A DNA stretch of 56,677 nucleotides from Cloacibacterium sp964530915 (GCA_964530915.1 CAZHCK010000005.1:1-56677); one strand, 5' to 3'; shown: positions 24,911 through 33,760, numbered from the stretch's first letter. The notes: a model not told the origin generated them from the letters alone. Made by a program: numbers and translations.

Positions 24911-26596
24911 ATGGTTTTAAAAAAAATAAAATCCCAATCAAAAATAGGTGAATACTGGCTTCTCCTTAATTTCGGAGAAATTTTTTTAGAAAATGAAATT
25001 TTCTACAGGGAGATTTGTTTTATTAAGGTTAGCCTCGATGACTTTTTCGACTCAAAAAAATGGTTTCCAGAATGCATAATAACGGAAAGAGTTGTGGAGA
25101 ATATTATTAACAACTTTAAACTTGCAGACATTTATGATTATAATGGTGAATTTGTTCGTAACTTGGACATAGAATACAAAGGACTTGAAAAAAAAGAAGT
25201 TATTATTTCAAATAAAATTAATTTTAAAATAAACCAGGGATATGATTTTTTTAAAAAAACTGTTTTAGAAGGATCTATAAAGAATCTTTATTTTTTCAAA
25301 TGTCAAAATACTTTTATCTCATTAAGCTTAATCTTTTTACGGTACTACTATTACTCTTCAAAAATTATAAATATAATTACAGACTTTGAAAAACTTAATC
25401 TAGGTTTTAAAGACAGAAATTTTGAAGAGTGTAATTTCGTATATGACAATACTTTAGGCATAGGAAATATGGAAGCAAAACTAATCGGGAAGTACTGGTT
25501 TACAAACCCAGACGAACTAAAAACTGGGTTGAACATCTTAAAGAATTCTATAAATCATTTTTATAATAACTTAATGAAACAAAAGGAAACAGGCAAAAAA
25601 CTAAAGAGCGAGATCCCTTTTAAGCTTCCTTTTAATTTTCCTTTAAAATGTACTCTATTATGTCTAAAAATAGATAACAACAAGTTTTTTGCTCTTCGAA
25701 TAATTGATGAAAAACCAATTAGAGAAGAGTTCTCATTTTATGTAAATAGCAGAGACATTACACCAATTGCAGAGTGTGATACTCGTAAAGCTAATAATGC
25801 TAAAGAAGATAAAGAATATAACCCTATTATCATAAATGACACACAAGAAACGCCCAATTTTTTTTCTAATGAAATTTGTAAACCTACAAATCCAAGCTTA
25901 GGAATTAAGGATTTAGAAGTGGTTAATGATGTATTCTCACTATCTCCAAACTTTAATACAACTAAAAAAATTGAAAAAAAACACAATTATAAGCCAAGAA
26001 AAAAAATTATAAAAGATGTTGATGGACATGGTATTATTAGTAATGAAAACTCATCAGACAATATACGTGGTGTTAATTATTCTTCTGTAAAAAACATTAA
26101 TTCATCGGACTTTTTTTCTAATATATTGGAATATTTAGCACTAAAAGGCTTAAGAATTGAATATGCAACAATAAATGATTCTTCAGATAATAAGTTTTCT
26201 AATTTCATTCCCAAAAATGCAAAAGTTTCATATTTGATAATAGCTATTGTTCAAACAAAAGAAGGTGAGTTTTGTGTTTTTGAGACTGGTTTAAATATGA
26301 GTATTGGAATTGTAAAAAATATTTCAAATATACCCATACAGAAAAATAACGATATGCGTCTAACTGAATTTGTCAAGTTTCTTGACAACGAAAAAATAAA
26401 ATTTAGGTGGAGCTCAATTTATTATAATTCAAAAGCACTAACTAAAAACTTTTCTTCAAAGATGCATAATTTTGAATATATTAAACAACAATATTTTTTA
26501 GAAATTATTCAGCCCGTTGATCATAGGTACAACTTATCTGAAAAAGACACTTTAGAAAGAATTGGTGATACAATTTTTAAAAAAATTAATAGATAA
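24911..26596 (+). CDS. TnsE-like transposition protein (divergent)
   Basis: 561 residues, close to Tn7 TnsE (538). Similarity to TnsE as I remember it is in the order of features: an N-terminal WLLLNFGEIF segment, a SLSLIFLRYYYYSS helix (TnsE has ARSLFLINSYF), a variable acidic/Asn-rich middle (residues ~260-370) followed by a basic patch KKHNYKPRKKI (TnsE: SRIEKSRRARKS), a C-terminal domain with FFSNILEYLALKGLRIEYATI, an EFCVFETGLN strand (TnsE: EFVLLEVDAS), and near the end QPVDHRYNLSEKDTLERIGD (TnsE: NHPKGLGE...MEGWAERV). TnsE directs Tn7 to replication forks and conjugal plasmids. It converges on tniQ with an 11-base 3' overlap. The call needs a profile search. Confidence 0.62.
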   Translation: MVLKKIKSQSKIGEYWLLLNFGEIFLENEIFYREICFIKVSLDDFFDSKKWFPECIITERVVENIINNFKLADIYDYNGEFVRNLDIEYKGLEKKEVIISNKINFKINQGYDFFKKTVLEGSIKNLYFFKCQNTFISLSLIFLRYYYYSSKIINIITDFEKLNLGFKDRNFEECNFVYDNTLGIGNMEAKLIGKYWFTNPDELKTGLNILKNSINHFYNNLMKQKETGKKLKSEIPFKLPFNFPLKCTLLCLKIDNNKFFALRIIDEKPIREEFSFYVNSRDITPIAECDTRKANNAKEDKEYNPIIINDTQETPNFFSNEICKPTNPSLGIKDLEVVNDVFSLSPNFNTTKKIEKKHNYKPRKKIIKDVDGHGIISNENSSDNIRGVNYSSVKNINSSDFFSNILEYLALKGLRIEYATINDSSDNKFSNFIPKNAKVSYLIIAIVQTKEGEFCVFETGLNMSIGIVKNISNIPIQKNNDMRLTEFVKFLDNEKIKFRWSSIYYNSKALTKNFSSKMHNFEYIKQQYFLEIIQPVDHRYNLSEKDTLERIGDTIFKKINR

Positions 26597-27581
26597 TATT
26601 TTTTTCAAACCAATATGGTAAGCCATTTTTTTCAGAACTGATATATGATTTTGCGATTCTTTTTTCATTAAGTAATTTAAAAAAATGCTCCTTGTGTGTG
26701 TGGAGCAAATTAAAAACAAATGGGAGCGTTTGGGCTCTAATGGGTACCTCCCAAAAAGATATATTTTCATCAATAATATTAAAGCTCTCATAATAGTTGA
26801 GCTCAATGAATTTTTTAAAAACTCCCTTATGTGAATTACTTCTTAAAAGTGATGAAAGAATTAAAAGAATTTTAATAAAAAGAAACGAATAATTGCTTTC
26901 AATGTTATATCCTTTTCTAATTGTCATATTCATGTATTTCTGATATTCAATATGATTCTCATCTATAACATTCAGATTACTTTGATTAATATCTTTAAAA
27001 CTTATTAAACAATTATAGCAAATATTTAGTGGCTGAAAGCCATTTATTGGGAGATGAGTATTGCCTCCCTTATTTATTTTGAAAAAATGGATAGGAGCAT
27101 TACAGTTAGGGCACTTATCTATAAGATATTCTTGGCATTCAACACATAAAATAGATGTTATTAATCTCCATTGTTTTTTAAAATATTTTTTCTTGTTAAG
27201 ACAACTTACACATACTTGTGCCCCATATCTATACTTCGCTCTATTAACAGTACCTAAAGGCAATATATTAAGTGTTAGTGTTTTTGAATTGATTCTTTCA
27301 AAAGCAAAACCTTCATAAGATTTTAAAAATAAATTATTAATCTCTTTTTCATTTAATGGAGTGTGATTTAATAATGTTTCTAAAAGCAAATTAGGAGCTA
27401 AAACATCTATATCTCTAGAAAAATAACCTCTAGAGTTTTGAAAAAAATTTTTAAAAAATGTCTGTGTCTTTACTCCATGATTAGTAGAAAGTCTGCATAT
27501 CCATGAACTGAAAACTTCATCTTCTTCAGGTGGAATATATAATGGAAATATATCTTTATCTAAATTCTTAATATAAACCAT
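26586..27581 (-). CDS. tniQ: TniQ/TnsD-family target-selection protein
   Basis: 331 residues, shorter than Tn7 TnsD (about 500). The N-terminus FPLYIPPEEDEVFSSWICRLSTNHGV is the classical TniQ opening. A zinc-finger region follows with four CxxC pairs (CVSCLNKKK, CVECQEYL, CPNCNAP and CYNCLIS, residues ~120-215). TniQ proteins bridge a target site or guide complex to TnsC. The presence of a single tniQ means this protein probably chose the yifB site. Its start overlaps the end of tnsC by 14 bases. Confidence 0.92.
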   Translation of the reverse strand: MVYIKNLDKDIFPLYIPPEEDEVFSSWICRLSTNHGVKTQTFFKNFFQNSRGYFSRDIDVLAPNLLLETLLNHTPLNEKEINNLFLKSYEGFAFERINSKTLTLNILPLGTVNRAKYRYGAQVCVSCLNKKKYFKKQWRLITSILCVECQEYLIDKCPNCNAPIHFFKINKGGNTHLPINGFQPLNICYNCLISFKDINQSNLNVIDENHIEYQKYMNMTIRKGYNIESNYSFLFIKILLILSSLLRSNSHKGVFKKFIELNYYESFNIIDENISFWEVPIRAQTLPFVFNLLHTHKEHFFKLLNEKRIAKSYISSEKNGLPYWFEKNIIY

Positions 27582-28464
27582 TATTGAAAAAAGCTTTTTT
27601 CCTATTTTGAGGAGCTATATAATCAATTTTATCCAATATTTCTAAAGAAATTTTTTCATCTCCAGAATTGATTGCTAAAATTGTTGCTAACTCTAATATT
27701 TTAGATATTTCCCCTATCAAACCGTCGCTCATCATAAATATTTTATTAGATATCTTTTCTTCAATAAGATTAGACTCCCTCTTTAATGGCAAAACTTTTT
27801 CAAAACTAATTAAAAGACGTTTGAAATCTACATTATTTTCCCATCTTGCTAAAACATTTGGCTCAAATCTATTTGATAATTGTGAATCAGTCTGAATTGC
27901 ATTAAATGCTAACTGAGTTCCAGAACAAATTAAAGGAATATTTAGTTCGTTAGACAAATACTTAATTACATTTAGAAATAATCTTTGCTTAGAAACTGTC
28001 CCTGCTAATACATGATGTATTTCATCAATAATTAATACCTTAACTTCAAGCTCTCTAAGTAAATTAATAACTCTATTTTGTCGATTTTCAATTTTTTCAG
28101 AAGTCTTTGTTGGTGCTAAAATTGCATTCAAAATTGCATTGTAAAATCTTTTTTCATCTGGCTCTGGTGGAGACTGAATCAACACAACTGGACATTTAAT
28201 TTTTGATGTTTTTTCATCAATATATGAAGGATTTGATTTGCTAAACTTTTTCAATAAAGCAGTTTTGCCGTTATTAGACTCTCCAACTAATAAAATGTTT
28301 GGCATCCTATGCCCTTTAGGGTAGGTTGTTAAATCAGTCATTTTTTCTAAAATATTTCTTGCTTTTGTATAACCTATCCATTTAAATTCTTTTGCATATG
28401 AAATTCTTTCCTCTTTGGATGATATTTTAACAAAGTCCTTCAAATTTTCTGCTAAGTGTTCCAT
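27568..28464 (-). CDS. tnsC: TnsC-type AAA+ transposition ATPase
   Basis: 298 residues. The Walker A GESNNGKT is at 61-68 and the Walker B VLIIDEIHH at 143-151; the sensor region LICSGTQLAFNAIQTDSQLSNRF follows. TnsC forms ATP-dependent filaments on DNA, links TniQ and TnsB, and provides target immunity. It overlaps tnsB by 13 bases and tniQ by 14 bases, so the operon is translationally coupled. TniB proteins of Tn5053-type elements are similar, but the neighbouring tnsA points to the Tn7 branch. Confidence 0.93.
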   Translation of the reverse strand: MEHLAENLKDFVKISSKEERISYAKEFKWIGYTKARNILEKMTDLTTYPKGHRMPNILLVGESNNGKTALLKKFSKSNPSYIDEKTSKIKCPVVLIQSPPEPDEKRFYNAILNAILAPTKTSEKIENRQNRVINLLRELEVKVLIIDEIHHVLAGTVSKQRLFLNVIKYLSNELNIPLICSGTQLAFNAIQTDSQLSNRFEPNVLARWENNVDFKRLLISFEKVLPLKRESNLIEEKISNKIFMMSDGLIGEISKILELATILAINSGDEKISLEILDKIDYIAPQNRKKAFFNNGLY

Positions 28465-30293
28465 ACTTCAATCTCATCAAAAGGTTCAATATTATCTGCC
28501 TTAAAACTATTTATATCTTCTGTCTCTATTTTTTCAATTGGAACAGTCGGCAAAATTTTATTTTTACTGTAAGATTTCTTATTTTGTATTTTTGTATTTC
28601 TCATAGCTCTTTTTTCAATTTCGTCTAATTCTCTATAAGCATCAAAAATTGACCTTTCATCTACTTTTATCTTTCTGTTTTTAACATTTCTGACAATCTC
28701 TCTATATTCCCATATTGAGATATTTGGAAGTGACATATTTCTGTACGGAATTTCATAGTAATCATTTTTATTTGGATCAAAAAAATAGATACAGCTAATA
28801 TCTCTAGGATCTCTTCTAAAAATATGTTGAATCTTTACTCCTTTTCCATTTTCATCGTGTACATAGGACTTTAAAACATCACTATAATAATGGATATGAT
28901 CAATCACAACACCATACTCTTGGATTGTTCTTTTTATTATTGGCATAAAATCTAATCTTACTCTTCTCTCATTATTTATTCTTGGAGGAATTCCTCTTCC
29001 AATATTTTCTGAGCTTCCTAAGATGCCATCCCTAAATTTTTGCCCAGGAGACATTCCAATTCCAGAGTGAATCCTCTTATGATAAATCTTTACTATATAG
29101 GTTATTAGCCATCTTTCAAATTCATGAAGAGAAAAAGATGCATTCTTTTTAGAATCATAATTTTTTCTATCATTTATATTAGAGAATGTCGTTCCTGGTA
29201 AGTCATGTATTTCTTTAGAAAAAGTACCAAGAATTCTTTCAATATGCCCACCAAAATGGGGTGTAGCAACAGGTCTAAATTCTAAATTAATTCCATAATT
29301 AGCACATGACTTTCTTAATGTATTCCCTCTAAATTCTTTTGCATTATCTACATGTATAGTATCCATAATTCCCCAACAATTCCACTCACCATTTAAATCC
29401 AATGAATTTAGCCAAACTTCTTTTGGCAAAATAGCGTTGGCAATACACATACCAGTTCCTAAAGCTCCTGGAGATTCAAATGATAAATATAGTCCAACTA
29501 CCATTCTACTATAGATATCAATTGCTAAAGTTAACCATGGTCTCTTTAAAGGTTTTCTGTTTTGTTCATCAACTAGGATTATATCAACTAATGTATGGTC
29601 AATTTGCACCAATGATAATGGATATTGAGCACCTTCAAACTTTCCTTTATGAGGCTCAAATTTATACTTTGCTTCTTTTATCCCTAATCTTCTTCTGATT
29701 CTCTCCTCTTCAGTAATATTTTTAATTCTATTTCTAATTGTATTTGAATGAGGTGGCTTAATTTTTAATCTATCACATTCTAGATTAATTTCCCTTATCG
29801 TTTTTGTTATTGATTTTTTTGATTGGTTTAGGTAAATTGAATTAATTTTATTTAAGACAATATTTTCCTGCTCTTCTAGTAATCTACTTTTTCCAAATCC
29901 TCCTTTCCTCTTCTTACCAGCAAGAGAAGATACCGTCCCATATGCTTCATAAATTTTAATCCATCTGTAAATTGTAGGAACGCTAATTCTGTTTTTTTTA
30001 GCAATATTAGAAAGATATTTATAATCCCTTCTCCTTTCCAGAATAGGTTTAATAATATTATATCTATATTGCGCTTTTTCCCATTCTTTATCAGAGAGAG
30101 ATACAATATTTTTTTCCAAATCTGGAATAAAATTGTTTAAACTATTTAATTCAGCAGTCTTTACTGTATGGACGATATTTGTTTTAAGTTCTTCTATGGA
30201 AACCGTATCAATGTCTATTACCCTAATAATAATACAAGGGGTATCTCTATACAAAACTTTTTCTCCTTTTGTTGTATAAAATTTTTCTAACAT
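28452..30293 (-). CDS. tnsB: TnsB-type DDE transposase
   Basis: 613 residues. An N-terminal helix-turn-helix region (IAKKNRISVPTIYRWIKIYEAYG, near 97-119) is followed by the integrase core with the triad D232 (VQIDHTLVD), D316 (IHVDNAKEF) and E352 (GGHIERILGTF); the 35-residue spacing between the second Asp and the Glu is canonical. A Mu-transposase-like beta-barrel and a charged C-terminal tail (PFDEIEVW), which in this family contacts TnsC, complete it. TnsB binds the repeats at the ends and cuts and joins the 3' strands. Start overlaps tnsA by 7 bases. Confidence 0.95.
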   Translation of the reverse strand: MLEKFYTTKGEKVLYRDTPCIIIRVIDIDTVSIEELKTNIVHTVKTAELNSLNNFIPDLEKNIVSLSDKEWEKAQYRYNIIKPILERRRDYKYLSNIAKKNRISVPTIYRWIKIYEAYGTVSSLAGKKRKGGFGKSRLLEEQENIVLNKINSIYLNQSKKSITKTIREINLECDRLKIKPPHSNTIRNRIKNITEEERIRRRLGIKEAKYKFEPHKGKFEGAQYPLSLVQIDHTLVDIILVDEQNRKPLKRPWLTLAIDIYSRMVVGLYLSFESPGALGTGMCIANAILPKEVWLNSLDLNGEWNCWGIMDTIHVDNAKEFRGNTLRKSCANYGINLEFRPVATPHFGGHIERILGTFSKEIHDLPGTTFSNINDRKNYDSKKNASFSLHEFERWLITYIVKIYHKRIHSGIGMSPGQKFRDGILGSSENIGRGIPPRINNERRVRLDFMPIIKRTIQEYGVVIDHIHYYSDVLKSYVHDENGKGVKIQHIFRRDPRDISCIYFFDPNKNDYYEIPYRNMSLPNISIWEYREIVRNVKNRKIKVDERSIFDAYRELDEIEKRAMRNTKIQNKKSYSKNKILPTVPIEKIETEDINSFKADNIEPFDEIEVWNT

Positions 30294-30940
30294 TCCGAGT
30301 AAATTAAAGTATTCAATGTTGATTTTTCATTTTCATTAAAACGAATATATCTTTTGGATAGCATATGTAATAAAACATATAAAATTTCCCCTCGCTTTGA
30401 TTCATTTTTAGTTGCTAGAGTCAGAGCTTCCTCAATCTTAATCACACCACTTTTGGTTTCTAAAATATTTTTCAATAAATCAATATAAAATTCGTTAAAA
30501 CCAGCTTTTGGATTTGCATATCCTAGCAAAAATTTTGCATTATGAAGCTTAAACCCTCCTCTTATTTCTTTCTCTGTCACTATTTTAAAAGTCATATTAT
30601 TATCATTGCAAAAATTCCGAGCTGCTTCAAACTTTTTATAGTATTTTTCGGCATTCTCTTCTAAATCGTTTGAATATTTAACTTCAACTAGCTCATCTTT
30701 AAAGTCAGAAGAATGGAATTTAACAAAAAAGTCTGGAACATAATACCTTTGATTACCATAATAAATTTTAATTGGCTGTTCAAAATATCTATAAACATTG
30801 ATATCGAACTCTAGTAGGTGTATATAATCTCTTTCAAGAGAAGATTCAAAATTTACAATCTTATTTTCTTTGACACTGTAAAAATTTCCTGTCAAGCTTA
30901 AGTCAGACATCCCAATTTTTCGAACTTTTTTCGGACTCAT
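30287..30940 (-). CDS. tnsA: TnsA-type endonuclease
   Basis: I use the ATG at 30940 (MSPKKVRKIGMSDLSLTG); the frame opens at 30997, but that start falls within the transposon-end repeat. The 217 residues show the TnsA catalytic layout: FESSLERDYIHLLEFD (first Glu, near 33), YVPDFFVKF (Asp near 70) and LVEVKYS (the E-x-K strand near 88). A C-terminal winged-helix-like domain follows. TnsA cuts the 5' strands so that, with TnsB, the element moves by cut-and-paste. It is the promoter-proximal gene of the tnsABC-tniQ operon at the right end. Confidence 0.93.
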   Translation of the reverse strand: MSPKKVRKIGMSDLSLTGNFYSVKENKIVNFESSLERDYIHLLEFDINVYRYFEQPIKIYYGNQRYYVPDFFVKFHSSDFKDELVEVKYSNDLEENAEKYYKKFEAARNFCNDNNMTFKIVTEKEIRGGFKLHNAKFLLGYANPKAGFNEFYIDLLKNILETKSGVIKIEEALTLATKNESKRGEILYVLLHMLSKRYIRFNENEKSTLNTLIYSEC

Positions 30941-30989
30941 TATCAACATCTTTTGTAATTTTAAAGTTAATAATTTTCTTATTACATTT

Positions 30990-31059
30990 ATTATCATTTT
31001 TGAAATGTAAAAACCCGCTAAAAAAATGAAGTTTTTATCAAAATTTATTGCAATTTACA
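30990..31059 (-). repeat. Right transposon end with TnsB-site-like repeats
   Basis: Read inward on the minus strand the end starts TGTAAATTGCAA and has TGATAA at bases 20-25 (31035-31040) and again in AAAATGATAAT at 30990-31000. A further TGATAA near 30940 may be a third site inside the start of tnsA. The element's last bases, TTTACA, are followed directly by native yifB codons. Confidence 0.75.
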
Positions 31060-31743
31060 GTTGGTGGCGGAAGTTATCCTCAACCTGGCGAAATTTCTTT
31101 GGCACATAATGGTGTTTTGTTTCTTGATGAAATGCCAGAATTTAAAAGGACGGTTCTGGAAGTGATGCGTCAACCGTTGGAAGACCGAGAAGTAACGATT
31201 TCCAGAGCGAGATTTTCGGTGAATTATCCTGCAAGTTTTATGCTCGTAGCGAGTATGAATCCAAGTCCAAGTGGTTATTTCCCTGATGATCCTAACAACA
31301 CTTCGTCTGTTTTTGAAATGCAACGCTACATGAACAAACTTTCTGGTCCTTTGTTGGATAGAATTGATATTCACATTGAAGTTCAAAAAGTAGAATTCGA
31401 GCAACTTTCAGACAAAAGAAAAGGCGAAAGCAGTATTGCAATAAGAGAGCGTGTTTTGAAAGCCAGAGAAATGCAAAATGAACGCTACCAAGATTTAGAC
31501 ATCAGTTATAACGCTCAAATTGGGCCTAAAGAAATTGAAAAATACTGCGAATTGAATGAAGATTCTAAAAATCTCATCAAAAATGCAATGGAAAAACTAA
31601 ATCTTTCGGCGAGAGCTTATGATAGAATTTTGAAGGTTTCTAGAACCATTGCAGATTTAGAACAGTCAGAACATATTCTTTCTCATCATATTTCTGAAGC
31701 GATACAATACAGAAGTCTGGATAGAGAATTTTGGAATGCTTAA
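31060..31743 (+). pseudogene. yifB: yifB/comM, 3' fragment
   Basis: The native sequence resumes at GTTGGTGGCGG, coding VGGGSYPQPGEISLAHNG. It keeps Walker B (GVLFLDEMPEF), the sensor/arginine-finger region (EVMRQPLEDREVTISRA) and the C-terminal helical domain ending in SEAIQYRSLDREFW. Compared with the family, about 50 residues that should lie between the Walker A of the left fragment and this point, including the RSPHHT block, are absent from both fragments. An in-frame TTG at 31048 in the transposon end could start translation, but the product has no Walker A. Confidence 0.92.
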
Positions 31744-31764
31744 TTTTTAAAACTATTATAATTT

Positions 31765-32223
31765 ATGGAAGACAATTTACATGTACAGAACGAAGAAAAT
31801 TTGATTATCGATTGGCGTTCAAAAGAATTTTTAAAAGAAACTGCAAAATGGTCTAAGTTTCTAGCCATTTTAGGTTTCGTAGGCATTGGATTAATGGTTT
31901 TGGGTTCATTAGTAATGCTTTTTGCACCGTCATCAGTAATGTCTAATGGAGATTTTCCTTTTGGTGGGAAGATATTTATGATGCTCTTTTATTTAGCATT
32001 TGCGGTTTTATACTATTTCCCAATTTCTTACTTATATCAATTTTCAGAAAATACTAAAAAGGCAATTGAAAACAATGACAACAACGCTATTAGAGACGCT
32101 TTTGAGTTTTTAAAATCTCATTATAAATTTATAGGAATTTTGACCATCATTCTGCTTTCTCTTTATGCAATTATTATTTTCATTGCTCTAATTGGAGTGG
32201 GAGCTGCTGCGATGATGAATTAA
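31765..32223 (+). CDS. DUF5362-type membrane protein
   Basis: 152 residues with an N-terminal soluble stretch and about four hydrophobic helices (FLAILGFVGIGLMVLGSLVMLF, IFMMLFYLAFAVLYYFP, and two near the C-terminus). The arrangement, including the central YLYQFSENTKKAIENND segment and DAFEFLKSHYKFIGIL, fits the DUF5362 family of Bacteroidota. Function is not known. It lies 21 bases after the yifB remnant and was probably co-transcribed with the intact gene. Confidence 0.8.
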   Translation: MEDNLHVQNEENLIIDWRSKEFLKETAKWSKFLAILGFVGIGLMVLGSLVMLFAPSSVMSNGDFPFGGKIFMMLFYLAFAVLYYFPISYLYQFSENTKKAIENNDNNAIRDAFEFLKSHYKFIGILTIILLSLYAIIIFIALIGVGAAAMMN

Positions 32224-32242
32224 TAAATAACTAAAAGTTTTA

Positions 32243-32395
32243 AAACGCAAAGATTTAAAATAAAAGATTAAACTTTTTAAGAAAGCAAAGCAAAATTCGC
32301 TAGCGAATTGATAAAGCGTACGCTTAGAAAATGAATTTATTCATAAACTTTGCTTTCTAAAATGATTTTCTAAATGACTAAAACCCTTTGCGTTT
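32243..32395. repeat. Nested palindromic element (~150 bp)
   Basis: An outer inverted repeat AAACGCAAAG (32243-32252) / CTTTGCGTTT (32386-32395) encloses a second, AGAAAGCAAAG (32280-32290) / CTTTGCTTTCT (32348-32358). Inside that are two perfect palindromes, AATTCGCTAGCGAATT (32294-32309) and AAGCGTACGCTT (32314-32325). No gene is present. This looks like a non-coding palindromic repeat or MITE-like unit; other genomic copies cannot be checked here. Confidence 0.55.
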
Positions 32396-32436
32396 AAAAA
32401 AGTACAAATATGTATTATTGATTACAATCAATAAAA

Positions 32437-32463
32437 AATCCACCAAAAATTTGGTGGATTTAA
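32437..32463. terminator. Bidirectional-looking terminator
   Basis: The stem AATCCACCAAA / TTTGGTGGATT (32437-32447 and 32450-32460) lies 25 bases past the stop codon of the minus-strand DUF3078 gene and has A/T-rich flanks on both sides. Confidence 0.65.
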
Positions 32464-32488
32464 TTTTCGCTGAATTATTCAAATTATA

Positions 32489-33601
32489 TTATAAAAACGG
32501 TTTTACCACTTTTTTAATTTTTGGCTTTTCTTGGTTTTCTACGCCTAAATTATAAGAAAAACCTATACCTAAAGTTTGCTTAAACTGCATTCTCTTAATT
32601 TGGTCATGATCGTACAATAAATCTGCACTTACATTGGCAGAAATTAACTTATTAACTCTAAAGTTTAATTGACCGTTGTAAGAAAAATCCACTCGTTCTG
32701 TATGATATAAATAATTGGTAAAGAAGTTCAATTGATTCACCAAATTAATGTCTTTATAAATTTTTTGTCTGTACAAAATATTCACCATGGCTCCTAACTC
32801 TTTTCTGAGACTTTGACCATCTTTTTCTAAACCATAAAAACCTACTTTTTGCAAATGTTTATCTGCTACGATGGTAAACTTACCATTAATTGGTCTAAAA
32901 ATGACTTGGAAATTTTCATTAGGATTATACGAAATACCGATACCCGTATTGATGTATGCTGGTGCTAAAAATTTAGAAATTCTGTCATCAAAATTCGGAC
33001 TTGGCGTTTTTACATAATTATAACCCGGCGCAAACTGAGAAATAAACTGCAAACCTGAAGACAAGTAATAATTCTTCCCTAAATCATAACCATAATTCGC
33101 CATGATATTGATGAAATCTTCTGTTTTTCTGGTGGTTTGTCCGCTTGCTGCTACAATTCCGTATCCTAATTGGAAATTATTTTCTAAATAATGTTTGCGT
33201 TTTTTGAAACTCAAATTATAATTTATTTTCCCTAAAATCCCAATGTTATTATTTCCCCCAGAATTCCAGTTGCTGAAACTTGCTTGGTTAAAAACCATAT
33301 TGTTCTGTCCATAGAAATACCAAACTTTTTCTTCTTTGGTTTTAATCAATTGAAACGGTGTAATAGGAATCTCAGTGCCGAGTTCCGCAGTAATTTTATC
33401 GGTTTTTAGAATAATGGAATCTTTGTGCTTTACATCTATTTTTTGCAAATTAATCTCTGCCAAAGAATCTAAATTAGGAATGTTTTTTTTCCAATTTTCT
33501 GCGCTGATGGAATCTAGAATTCTTTTACTCTCAATTTGGGAGTAATACATATTTATAGATAGACAACCGAACACAAAAATTAACAACTTCTTCATTTTCA
33601 A
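32489..33601 (-). CDS. DUF3078 outer-membrane-like protein
   Basis: The 370-residue precursor has a signal peptide (MKMKKLLIFVFGCLSINMYYSQ; a start two codons later is equally possible). The middle carries the DUF3078 signature NQASFSNWNSGGNNNIGILGK, followed by alternating strands with aromatic ends (LGYGIVAASGQTTRKTEDF ... GLQFISQFAPGYNY), typical of a Bacteroidota beta-barrel. Cellular role unknown. A good promoter box lies 18 bases upstream. Confidence 0.88.
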   Translation of the reverse strand: MKMKKLLIFVFGCLSINMYYSQIESKRILDSISAENWKKNIPNLDSLAEINLQKIDVKHKDSIILKTDKITAELGTEIPITPFQLIKTKEEKVWYFYGQNNMVFNQASFSNWNSGGNNNIGILGKINYNLSFKKRKHYLENNFQLGYGIVAASGQTTRKTEDFINIMANYGYDLGKNYYLSSGLQFISQFAPGYNYVKTPSPNFDDRISKFLAPAYINTGIGISYNPNENFQVIFRPINGKFTIVADKHLQKVGFYGLEKDGQSLRKELGAMVNILYRQKIYKDINLVNQLNFFTNYLYHTERVDFSYNGQLNFRVNKLISANVSADLLYDHDQIKRMQFKQTLGIGFSYNLGVENQEKPKIKKVVKPFL

Positions 33602-33618
33602 AATTTAAAAAACCAGTT

Positions 33619-33626
33619 CAAAAATA
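33619..33626 (-). promoter_or_regulatory. Bacteroidota -7 box (TATTTTTG) for the DUF3078 gene
   Basis: TATTTTTG on the minus strand ends 17 bases before the start codon and matches TAnnTTTG. Confidence 0.45.
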
Positions 33627-33760
33627 CAATTTGTAAAACGAATGGAAGTCTTGAAAACGAAAAAATCTTACTTTTTGTCTATAATTTTTAAAAAAATCGG
33701 AGTTTTATAGTCAAATTTTCCATAAAATTGTCTTGGCATTTATTTAGTCACATTTTATTT

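Larger units (their letters stand above)
17735..31059. mobile_element. Tn7-like transposon (tnsABC-tniQ plus TnsE-like) carrying a short-Argonaute defence cargo
   Basis: A 13.3 kb insertion splits yifB. Both ends begin TGT(T/A)AATT and share TGATAA at bases 20-25; 17 of the first 25 terminal bases agree. The right end carries overlapping tnsA, tnsB, tnsC and tniQ on the minus strand, with a TnsE-like gene converging on tniQ. Cargo fills the left and central parts: short pAgo pair, resolvase remnant, HigA-like gene, two unknown genes, a candidate sRNA and an Xre-ImmA/PIN pair. comM genes are known targets of Tn7-like elements (AbaR/Tn6022 in Acinetobacter), and Tn7-like cargo is often defence-related. 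No 5-bp target duplication is seen (CTTGC left, GTTGG right). Confidence 0.9.

Noticed and set aside
26586..30940. Possible CRISPR-associated transposon (CAST), given the short TniQ
   Set aside because: No cas genes and no repeat-spacer array are visible in the element. The tnsA/tnsE-like context fits ordinary Tn7-type targeting.
31045..31404. Minus-strand open frame within the yifB 3' fragment
   Set aside because: It is antisense to well-conserved yifB codons and has no recognisable features.
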